A stretch of 64,000 bases of DNA, from NCBI RefSeq assembly GCF_000764305.2, contig NW_025947338.1:62001-126000 (forward strand), given 5' to 3'. The stretch is from Hyalella azteca. Lineage: Eukaryota; Arthropoda; Malacostraca; Amphipoda; Hyalellidae. Under the pieces are notes generated by a model, which worked only from the letters and a program-made list of their open reading frames with translations, did no database searches and had not been told where the DNA came from. Positions 49,060 to 58,464 of the stretch are shown here, piece by piece; within the stretch, counting starts at the first letter, position 1; every line of letters starts with the position of its first letter. Made by a program: the position numbers and the translations under genes.

Positions 49060-49565
49060 GCTTCACTGCAGTGCGGTCAGTGGGATGCCTCACTGCAGTG
49101 CATTCAGTGGGATGCTTCACTGCAGTGCATTCAGTGGGATGAAGTGAAGTGCAGTCAGTGGGATGCTTCACTGCAGTGCGGTCAGTGGGATGCTTCACTG
49201 CAGTGCTGTCAGTGGGATGAACTGCAGTGCTGTCAGTGGGATGCTTCACTGCAGTGCTATCAGTGGGATGCTTCACTGCAGTGCGGTCAGTGGGATGAAC
49301 TGCAGTACAGTCAGTGGGATGCTTCACTGCAGTGCAGTTAGTGGGATGCTTCACTGCAGTGCAGTCAGTGGGGTGCTTCACTGCAGTGCAGTCAGTGGGA
49401 TGCTTCACTGCAGTGCGGTCAGTGGGATGCTTCACTGCAGTGCTGTCAGTGGGATGCTTCACTGCAGTGCGGTCAGTGGGATGCTTCACTGCAGTGCGGT
49501 CAGTGGGATGCTTCACTGCAGTGCGGTCAGTGGGATGCTTCACTGCAGTGCTGTCAGTGGGATGA
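49060..49565 (+). repeat. 27-bp minisatellite, forward block, about 19 copies
   Basis: Unit CACTGCAGTGCAGTCAGTGG followed by GATGCTT. The base triplet before CAGTGGG varies (GGT, ATT, AGT, TGT, TAT). Some copies are 3 bp shorter (GATGAACTGCAG). Each unit holds the perfect palindrome CACTGCAGTG. The unit lacks stops in every frame, which explains the long open frames on both strands. Confidence 0.96.
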
Positions 49566-49785
49566 CATCCCACTGACTGCACTGCAGTGAAGCACCCCAC
49601 TGGCAGCAATGCAGTGAAGTATCCCACTGACTGCACTGCAGTGAAGCACCCCACTGACTGCAGTGAAGCATCCCACTGACTGCAATGCAGTGAAGCACCC
49701 CACTGACTGCAGTGAAGCATCCCACTGACTGCAATGCAGTGAAGCATTCACTGACCGCACTGCAGTTCATCCCACTGACCGCACT
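49566..49785 (-). repeat. 27-bp minisatellite, inverted block, about 8 copies
   Basis: The same unit in the opposite orientation (CATCCCACTGACTGCACTGC...). The turn is centred at 49565, where CAGTGGGATG, A, CATCCCACTG meet. The two blocks form an inverted repeat with arms of about 220 bp and a one-base spacer. Confidence 0.95.
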
Positions 49786-49815
49786 GCAGTGCAGTCAGTG
49801 GGATGCTTCACTGCA
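49781..49815 (+). repeat. Short return to forward orientation
   Basis: At the palindrome GCACTGCAGTGC (49781-49792) the unit turns back to forward orientation for about one copy and then ends in unique sequence. Confidence 0.85.
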
Positions 49816-50900
49816 CACTGAGATTCCAGAATTTTCAATTATCATCGCATTTTTATCCACGCGTTTTGATCATAAAAAGATCCGATGACTTCGAAAATAG
49901 AACAGGGTATTTTTTAGGATTCTGTAATCCCGGATATATAAATTTTGTTTTGAATTACGCAACTCAACTGCTATTAAATAGATTAATATCCACTAGAAGA
50001 TTGTTCCAGGCTCCTCTTTTTTTATTAAGTTCTAATAAATTTGAAGTGTTGCGTCATTCCATGTCAACGAATAGTTTGTACGGAATACACCAGAATATGC
50101 AAATCTTTGCACGAATGTACATATCTTAATAAATTTCCTATTTTGTTGAAGGACAGATTTGTGATCATGCATGAAATTTTTTCCTTTATGCAAAACGTGA
50201 TCAGGTTTGTTAACGGTTGAAAATATTTTCAATTGATCAATAAGTTGTATATTTGTTTTCGTCAAAATTTTTAATTAATCAGTTGCTAGTCAGTGAACGG
50301 TCAGTTTAACTTTTCAACTAAGCTTAGAGTTATATAGACCCACGTGTCTAAATATCAAATCCTGATACTGAACGTGCGGCAATACACGAGAATCTCCCCA
50401 TTTGTAAGTTATCAGAAGAATAATAAATTGAGTGCTAAAAATATCAAATACTTTATGAAAAAAAGCAAAGCTGTGATCTTATAGGGTACATTTTTATTTC
50501 CGTCCAGCTGTTCTAAATACTAAGTCACACTAAATTTACTCCCTGGATATTTGGACATATCCTAAATCTATACTGTATATTAGTAAATCTAGGTATATTC
50601 GAAGGACTAAATTGATGAGATAACCAAAAAAACTCTTTTAAATATTAATAAATTAATTTATAATAATAATTGAAATAATATTCATTTTCGAGGCAATTTC
50701 TGCGTATAACTTGTACAAGTAAATTTCTCCTTCTTGCTGCTAGAAATATTAGTTACCCCAATGCCGACAGGCAAGAAATATGAAGCCTTCCGATGAGTCA
50801 TGGGCTTCGTTTTTTTTGAGAAGATATCCAAGTTAACGAGCAGCAGAAGAGCTTGCTTTGCTTTTGTCTCATTTTGGAGGTGGACATTTTTTTTTTCGGA
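49816..50900. other. AT-rich stretch, nothing recognised
   Basis: Frames of up to 108 codons have no family or splice support. Confidence 0.45.
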
Positions 50901-51150
50901 GTTCATTTGACGGACAATTGGCATGGTAGACGCTGGAAGAATGGTAATGTGTTAGACGAGCTGTTTTCCAACACCTTTCCATCAGAACCGTCAGAACACA
51001 AAGCGCTGAGATCTGGAAAGGATTCATTCCATTATCTTCGGAAGCAAGAAAGCCTGGCTCCCTGGAGGCTGGGACTGGAACAGCAGCTCCGAGTAGATTT
51101 TAAGTTAGTCGAAGATGAACTCGTGTATGACGGTTTTTCTTCTGGCGCGT
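50901..51150 (+). CDS. Candidate internal coding exon, product unknown
   Basis: A 250-bp stretch with balanced base composition is open in one frame and bounded by a T-run ending TTTTTTTTTTCGGAG (acceptor side) and GGCGC followed by GTGAGT (donor). It reads HLTDNWHGRRWKNGNVLDEL, then FSNTFPSEPSEHKALRSGKD, SFHYLRKQESLAPWRLGLEQ and QLRVDFKLVEDELVYDGFSS. Without splicing the frame stops two codons later. The peptide is soluble, with mixed charge and a protein-like Trp and aromatic content. No family recognised. A second frame at 51274-51483 (ending RLNNFPVTAQYLERYLKHKN) may be related but is not linked by clear splice sites. Confidence 0.4.
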
Positions 51151-51153
51151 GAG

Positions 51154-54100
51154 TTATGCTCTTCCAGGTGGCCTTGGAACACAATAACGGCGTCCGCTGA
51201 AAGAATGCACAGCCAGAAACTTAATGTCCATCGAACACATACGTGATACCGGGACGCCAGGTGCGCTCACTTCGTGGTTTTTCTTGACCTTTGCTGGCAC
51301 GGATGGATATTGTTGTTCTTTGTCAAAAGAAAATTGACTGCATCTCGACAACAGGTCACCTATGAACCCAACCCTATTAATTTGAATATCCGTCAATCTT
51401 TCTTGTCACGGCTTAACAATTTTCCTGTCACGGCTCAGTACTTAGAGCGATACCTCAAGCACAAAAACTTTAGGGTGCGGTAGGGAAACGATTTCATCAA
51501 TTTGCACGCGTCATCTTCAAGATTTTTTCCATAATATTAGTTACGTGCTGAACTCTCTACTCCACAGATTATGTTTCTAGCATTTCTGCTGCGAGTAAAA
51601 CTCAATCATCACCAATCAGAAAACGCTTCTTTAACCCTTCTTGTCGCTTTGACTTGGATAATAGCATTGGGAGCAACGTGTCACTGAGGATACAAAAGTA
51701 AGAGAACAATAGCACCATTGCTTCGACACCTTCGCGTTTAGCCTGGTTGACCCCACGCTGAGCCTCGGTCGAACAAACATCTATCCTCTGAGTCGTCCAA
51801 TTTTTTTTCGTACTGGAATTTAATAAGAACCTTTGGATGAGTTAAAACCTGCTACCGGCACATTCATACCTCAGCATAAGTTATAAATATTTCATGAAGT
51901 AACTGTGCTATATTAATAATATCGCATGATAACAGAATAAAATGACTCGTAAGAATTTATCAGTTATATGAAAAAATAAATTTAAATCTCATTCGTTTTG
52001 TTTAAATTACTTACTCCTGGAGAAAGGTTTCAATTACTTCAGGAATAATCAAAAAATTACTCCTGAATACTTTAAGATAAGCAAGCGGAACACTAAAGAG
52101 AATTAAAGCCAAGAATTCAATAAATATAATCAATATAATCAATATAATCAATAAATATATTTCAATATAATCAATATATGATCAATAAGACCCAAGAAAT
52201 CAATAAACAATCAGTTTTATTTCCTAAAATTGAAAGTTTTATCAGTCGAAATCATGCTATATCTTTGCATTAATTGCTGTCTGATGATTGAATCAGGACT
52301 CACATTTCCCTTTATTTCTTATATAGCAGCGCGTGAAATTCTATTGTGTCTAAGTTTTAGAAACAAATGACGAACATTTATCTCGTTTATCATTCTAGTC
52401 TCGGAAGGACATTTCATATCATATAATATTGTACTTTGCATCATTTTAGGCGATATACTTTTATCGCATTTCCCAAATGCTTTTCGGTCGGTCTGTTCAC
52501 AAACAGATACGTTACGTATTGTTTATTATGTTCTTAGTATTGGTATTCATACAAATATACGATGGCTGTAAGACTTATCTCTTCAGATATTCCAGTCAGG
52601 TCATCATCCTAGACAAAAACCGCAGTGCATCCAGTCGGCAATATTATTCTTCGTTCCCTGCCGTCACGCGTCACTTATTCCTTCAATGACTTCTGAATTT
52701 CTCTTGCATCAGCCACCTGACTTGGCTGCTGTTAACATTTCTGAGAGCTTGCGTTTCATGCTCATTTGTCATGTTACTGATGTACGCGACTGACCTTTGT
52801 TATTTATATTTCAATCTTCAGATTTTCGCGGCAAAAGAGAATATTTTTAATCCAAGAAGCAGGGCTCTTCCAAACATGATCCTGACAAGCCGTATTCAGT
52901 GGACGCCTGAACTTTAGGCCAAAAATATAGAATAGCTACATTAATAAAAATTTGCTTTGAAGTTCTTCGACGCGTGACCGTAGATCCGCACTCACAACTA
53001 ATGAGTTCATTAATTTAGGAATATTAGCATTAAATGCTACCACATATTAAAACGGGTTAAACGTTTTTAAAAGAATTTCGAGGTTTTCAAATTTAATGAG
53101 TAACTTTTAATCGTATCGCACTCTTTTCACGCCGTAATACAGCATCCAATGCGGGATATTCAATATAAAAATGCTGCTACGTGTATTTTACCATTGAAAC
53201 TAAAGACATCACGGCGCCAAAACATTTATTTTCTTAATTTCAAATAAAATCTCTCACATCTCATGTCGACGTCGGCAACTGAATAATAAACTAACATTTT
53301 TTCTATGGCATATTTGATCAGTGAAAGCCGAAGCCGCGACATCCATTACACACGAATCGTTTCTCATTATAATTTTCGACCAGCGACTATTGCGTCTCAA
53401 GCTGAGCATCTGTCAGGAGCTTATCAAGGTGCATTTTTGCCGTACAAGCGCCGGCAGATCGTGCTGCTAAACGCGTCTTTTTAGCCTCTCTACGGTCATA
53501 TAAGGCAGGCTTGGAGAAGCGTGCAAGAGGTCAGCCCACTGCCTCATTAACGTGGTCGCCGCTACTGTGAGAAGCTTTCTCTTCCATCCGCCCTCCGCAT
53601 GCTGCCAGGCAATCAGCCTTTAAAACCAACTGCATTGTTGCGATCGCCTCACTCGATATAAACTTAGTATTTCTGGTTTACCAGTGCAAAATTCCTGTTT
53701 TGATCCTGAAAACTTTACTTCTAAATTGCCCCACTTCAGTCATTAGTCCGAAATGTATGTCTTTGCCACGTCTTCATCAAATTAACCAAACCCTTTTAGT
53801 GCTAACCCTATCCCCCCCGCCTGCCCTTTGGCATTCCAATGCATAACCGCCTTGCTTGACTATCAGTTTTTCTCCACCAACTGTTTTCCGATACGCATGT
53901 AACTGTTTCTTTTATTAAGAAATTTTTGCAAGCATTTGGTAGAAGTCAAGATATGGAGTGCTCTTCACTATAGTCGTTCGAGCCATCCCCTAAAACACCA
54001 AGTGGAGAACCGGCTAATGAGCTTCGACTGCTACAATCATAGATAAATTGAACCGAAGTATCTTACTAATGCCTAGCAATGCAATCAGTTACCAGGAACA

Positions 54101-54377
54101 AATTGCCAGACATGCCGGTTAGGATACGCTACTGATTAGCCGCAATGCCAATTCTGTCCTATACAGTCGCAATCAACGGATGCTTGCGATAATTTTTAAA
54201 AGTGGAGAGCAAGGTACGTGGGTTTTCGCTTTGACTCAGGGATAATTTTTTTTCTCAATTTTCAAGTCAAAAGTAACTATTGCAAAGACTGAATTCGAAG
54301 TACAATTATATCTAAAGCTTTCTTTTCATGGGTTTGACGAAATCCTATTAATTGCATAAAATTTGTGTCACTCGCAG
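51154..54377. other. No further gene assigned
   Basis: 51154-51480 keeps a balanced base composition with short frames on both strands. A GC-richer patch at 53400-53640 contains CATATAAGGC and looks promoter-like at most. AT-rich simple repeats (TCAATATAA type) lie at 52118-52195. Confidence 0.4.
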
Positions 54378-54581
54378 CGAGGCATAACAGAGCTAATTAA
54401 TTCTCATCCCACGAATCCGGTGTCGCTTCTCCAATCAGATTTTGATGGTAGATCTTTGGCCAAATTTTTTGTAGGAGAGCTTGAACGTTTTGTAATAACA
54501 TGCTACTGGGATGTCGACAAGCATGCTGTACATGCTCAAAGTCTGCCTTCAAATGTGGTTATACCTACCGAGTCACAATAA
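54378..54581 (+). CDS. Candidate terminal exon, product unknown
   Basis: A good acceptor (TTTGTGTCACTCGCAG, AG at 54376-54377) is followed in phase 0 by RGITELINSHPTNPVSLLQS, DFDGRSLAKFFVGELERFVI and TCYWDVDKHAVHAQSLPSNV, then VIPTESQ and stop. AATAAA overlaps the stop codon (54577-54582) and could serve as a polyadenylation signal. 67 codons. The peptide is hydrophilic and protein-like, but I do not recognise a family. It does not join in frame with the 50901 exon. Confidence 0.33.
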   Translation, partial: RGITELINSHPTNPVSLLQSDFDGRSLAKFFVGELERFVITCYWDVDKHAVHAQSLPSNVVIPTESQ

Positions 54582-55222
54582 AAAAAATTCTCAGAAGAAA
54601 TATTCGAACAGATGGTGACGGTGATTCGGTTTATGGTGTTCCTGTATTACCAGCCAACACAGGAGTGCGTCTATCTTACTTTTTTGCTTCATATCGTTAC
54701 TTAAATTCGATGAATTCAGCCCTGGTTTCCAAGTTTCCTTGTGCCCTACACTCGATAGCTAAATTTTCTGTCTATTAATAAATCTTGAGTTGAATTTGCA
54801 AGCAGGTTCTGAGGATGTGGCGTAGAAAACCAGACATGCAAGAACTGACTTTAAACTTGGCTTGCAAATTTCATTTTGGAAATTCTTGTTATCGCTGTAA
54901 AGATTTGAAGCATTTTTATATCTTTTCATATGAATCATTCTTCAACTTAAACGTCCAAGGATACAACATTAAATAATTTTCAAGGAGAGATGCAATTGGC
55001 GCTTAATTTCGACGAAAACATTTTAACAATTAACTCAAAATTAGCTGCTAGATTAGTAGATTACTGACCAAGTTCTATTACGACTGGACTTGAACATTTA
55101 AACACGACAATGCGGGGCACCTAAAAAACTTGAAATATGAAACTGCACTAAATATTTAGCATCTAAATATTAAGAGTAGCACAATCTTCACTATAAATTG
55201 ATTCCACGTTTTATATCTGCAG

Positions 55223-55599
55223 CTTCGAGAATCAGAAGTGGGCTACAGAGATATGTTAAGGCGAATATTTCATATCTTACGACCAGAAGAGAACGCGCTA
55301 GGCATCTTTTTCGAGAACATTCAAGGGGGGCAGCTCGACGACGGGCGTTCATCGCTGGCATAATGGGCACCGTTGGAGTTCTCATTGTTCGCCAGCACGC
55401 AATCAAAGACCCACTCAATTGGTCAATGGTTGCAAGGGAAAGCAATTCAGTGGCTATCATCAAACAATTAGAGAGCTCAGTTGCCTTGCGAGCCGCGACG
55501 AAGCTTCAAATGTGCTGCTGCGGAACGGCTGGTTTTTATGCTCCCATGGCTATGTATTTTGCCCTCGGGTTTAACAATTCGCATGCAATAGCTTCATAA
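55223..55599 (+). CDS. Candidate terminal exon with a possible membrane segment, product unknown
   Basis: After an acceptor-like TTTTATATCTGCAG, one frame stays open for 125 codons to a stop at 55599, with AATAAA about 30 bases downstream. Domain order: a basic stretch (TTRRERARHLFREHSRGAAR), a hydrophobic segment (AFIAGIMGTVGVLIV) that could cross or insert into a membrane, a polar part (HAIKDPLNWSMVARESNSVA), then a Cys-Gly end (MCCCGTAGFYAPMAMYFALG). GC content is higher than around it. The minus strand is open for 90 codons across part of it. No family recognised; a relic of a mobile or viral gene cannot be excluded. Confidence 0.38.
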
Positions 55600-56252
55600 A
55601 TATCCTATAATCGTGCTAAACTCTAATCGAATAAAGGAATTATGTAAAATTAAGAACCTTTCGGAGACCCGATGAAACCAGTTTAATTCGACCAAGTGAC
55701 GAAAAATTTTTAGGGATGAGAAACTTCCAAATTAGTTTTGATTGTGATGATATAAATCGAATACATTTCACTCAAGCAAACTGCGCCCAAGCATTGCAAT
55801 CAATCAGCAAGATATTCAGTCATGAGTAATGATTCTATTATAATTGTCTCTAATATAACTTACGCACAATAAAGAATCAATTTACAAGTATCAAAATCCA
55901 TACAAAGAACTTCAATTTAGCATGCGCTTAACCCTAGCCCTGTAATAACTGCATACGATCGCCACGTCAAGCGAAATGAAGGATTTGGTGCTTGGTCCAA
56001 AACAAGCTCATCAGACGTCGCCTCTCATATTTTGGCTGTAAACAGCCATCTTACTCGTCTTTCTCTTAGTTCCAGCTTTGTCTTAGCCGCAGCTGAAAGT
56101 GTGCAGAGACCTTCCCTGTGAAAGAGGAAATGTGATAGCGCCTCTTGAGGGCGCGAGTGTGTGAACTGCTCGTGAGACAGACGAGCTAGCGGCGCTATCA
56201 GGTGCGAGCTTTGTTTCTGGGCGCCGTGTGTGTGGTGGCCAGATGGACGACG
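55600..56252. other. No gene seen
   Basis: AT-rich, then GC-richer before the 27-bp array. The minus-strand frames that cross from here into the array are open only because of the repeat. Confidence 0.5.
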
Positions 56253-56650
56253 GGTGAGTGAATGGTGCCCAGTGGAGGGCAAAAGGGAAGGACAGCAGTG
56301 AATGGTGCCCAGTGAAGGATAGCAGTGAATGGTGTCCAGTGAAGGATAGCAGTGAATGATACCCAGTGAAGGACAGCAGTGAATGGTACCCAGTGAAGGA
56401 CAGCAGCGAATGGTACCCAGTGAAGGACAGCAGCGAATGGTACCCAGTGAAGGATAGCAGTGAATGGTGTCCAGTGAAGGACAGCAGTGAATGATACCCA
56501 GTGAAGGATAGCAGTGAATGGTACCCAGTGAAGGACAGCAGTGAATGATACCCAGTGAAGGACAGCAGTGAATGGTACCCAGTGAAGGACAGCAGCGAAT
56601 GGTACCCAGAGAAGGACAGCAGTGAATGGTGCCCAGTGAAGGACAGCAAA
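56253..56650. repeat. 27-bp minisatellite, about 14 copies
   Basis: Unit AGTGAATGGTACCCAGTGAA followed by GGACAGC, with variants GGTGCCC, GATACCC, GGTGTCC and GGATAGC. All copies have the same orientation. The unit has no stops on the minus strand in any frame, giving frames of up to 214 codons that I do not accept as genes. Confidence 0.96.
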
Positions 56651-56883
56651 ACAGTTGAAAGGACCCCATTCAACCAAAAATGATGATTAATATTGATTTA
56701 GGTGCATATATGTGTTCAAATAGTCCTTAAATCTGAACCTCTTAGAGAAATTTTTATATTGACCACAAATTATATAGCAGAGCCCAAAACATTTATATTT
56801 TCGAAATTTTAAGGTTTATATGGCGTTTTTATATTATATGTGCCGCGACAGGCTTAGCGTATACTAGGAGCCTCGTATCGGCG
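56651..56883. other. AT-rich stretch
   Basis: Nothing recognised between the array and the 84-bp core. Confidence 0.5.
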
Positions 56884-56967
56884 ACGACTACCCAGTGAAA
56901 ATTTACAGACGCGGCAGCTACTGTTTTGGGTTACCAGAAGCTGGGGCGACTCTAAATTTTGTTAGGG
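56884..56967 (-). repeat. 84-bp dispersed core, copy B (inverted)
   Basis: Reverse complement of 22599-22682 with about three substitutions. One of them disturbs the 9-bp stem (CAGCTTCTG against CAGTAGCTG). The flanks are unrelated to those of copy A. Confidence 0.85.
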
Positions 56968-57102
56968 TAGGGAAGCTTATTATTGCTCATTAAAAGTGTG
57001 CCGGCGGCACAAGTCTAAGTATAGAGCGTGGGAAGAATGCAAGGAGACGGATCAACGGTGTGAGATATGAGACAGGTTGGGCATTCAGCCTAACTGTATT
57101 GT

Positions 57103-57180
57103 GTTGATGTTGATGTATTGTTGTATTGATGTATTGTTGTTGTTATTGATGATGTATAACAACTGTTGTATTGTTGATGT
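57103..57180. repeat. TTGATG/TATTGT simple repeat
   Basis: Irregular run of TGTTGATGT and TGTATTGTTG words. Confidence 0.85.
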
Positions 57181-57935
57181 TAATTATTACATTATTTTTA
57201 TTATTTTTGGATAGGAGACCGTCAATTTACGCCATAATTTTTAATATATAATTAGTGGTCGATGAGGCAACGGTTTTAATTCGATTCTTGACACTGACTA
57301 CTGAAAAATTGTAATTTTTTGTACGATCGATGGTTTTTTAGAGAAAAATTAAATTATTACGATTAATAGAATATTATTCGTATTTTGTTTTCCCAAAATT
57401 CATCATATAATTATTCGTTCTGTTAAAAAATACCCACGGAAAAGTATCACATATCATACAAACATCACAAGGTGGAGTCACAAACTCCTAATCTCATCAA
57501 TGCGACGCTTCTCAACTCAGCACAGGCATTCCCAGACGCAGGCCTGATCGTTTCATTAGCCTGTCCCTCTATATATATCGTCGCCCGGTTTCTACGCCAA
57601 GAGCATTTTTAACTCATCACCATTTTCCAGTAATCATTTTTTAGAACATAAGTACTCTCTTGGCTTCCTTTTCCTCCCGAATTCTTCTTTTATTTTATGG
57701 AAAATAAAACTAAAAACGCTTGTCGAGGGACCAGCTCAATGAACTATGTTATTAAATCGAGGCTAAGACGCAACCAAAATAGTTATATCAAACCGACTTG
57801 TGCTTCAGCTGATGTTTTTCAAGGAGGCATTCGTTGAAACATATGTCATCAGCTAAAAATATTCGATTTTCTAATTGTTTAGGCAATGTTTGCAACTGCC
57901 GCTTGGTGCAATACTTCGGCTTATGTTCCAATGAT
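57181..57935. other. AT-rich stretch, nothing recognised
   Basis: No supportable feature. Confidence 0.5.
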
Positions 57936-58113
57936 CACTATCACTGTGTGATCATTGATCTCCCGATTATTGATCACCCGATTATTGATCACCCGATTAT
58001 GTGTCCTTGATCACCCGATTCTTATGTGTCCCTTATGTGTCCTTGATCACCCGATTATGTGTCCTTGATCACCATTGATCACCCGATCACCCGATTATGT
58101 GTCCTTGATCACC
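57936..58113. repeat. Irregular repeat of TTGATCACCCGATTATGTGTCC
   Basis: TTGATCACCCGATTA alternates with TGTGTCC, giving units of about 15-22 bp in variable order. The GATC/TGATCA words are palindromic. Confidence 0.92.
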
Positions 58114-58335
58114 CGATGTATTTTTTTTCCTTTTGTTTGGATAACTTATTTGATTTTTTGCGTAGAATATATCTTATAGATATTTTTTTGCATTATCTGT
58201 AATCGTATTTTAAGATGTCCTCAACATTTTTTATTACATCGTTAATTACTTTGAATCTTAATAATCAACAGGACCAATATTTTTGGATTATTCACTTTTT
58301 ATGTAGAAAAACTGATAACCGTCTTGTCAAATAAT

Positions 58336-58359
58336 AGGTTATGCATATCTGCATAACCT
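58336..58359. repeat. Perfect hairpin, 10-bp stem and 4-base loop
   Basis: AGGTTATGCA, TATC, TGCATAACCT, lying 12 bp before a 26-bp minisatellite. Confidence 0.9.
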
Positions 58360-58371
58360 TGTCGCATTACA

Positions 58372-58464
58372 CCACTGCAGTGCTGCGTGTCGTGGCACCA
58401 CTGCAGTGCTGCGTGTCGTGGCACCACTGCAGTGCTGCGTGTCGTGGCACCACTGCAGTGCTGC
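58372..58464. repeat. 26-bp minisatellite, about 3.6 copies
   Basis: Unit CCACTGCAGTGCTGCGTGTC followed by GTGGCA. It contains the palindrome CACTGCAGTG also present in the 49-kb array. Minus-strand frames across it are repeat artefacts. Confidence 0.95.

Noticed and set aside
49031..49747. Open frames of up to 238 codons on both strands
   Set aside because: They lie wholly in a 27-bp stop-free repeat whose length is a multiple of three, so all registers stay open; there is no non-repeat coding part.
56025..56677. Three minus-strand frames of 159-214 codons
   Set aside because: Same cause: a 27-bp unit without stops. Frames in all three registers are equally long, which a real gene would not show.
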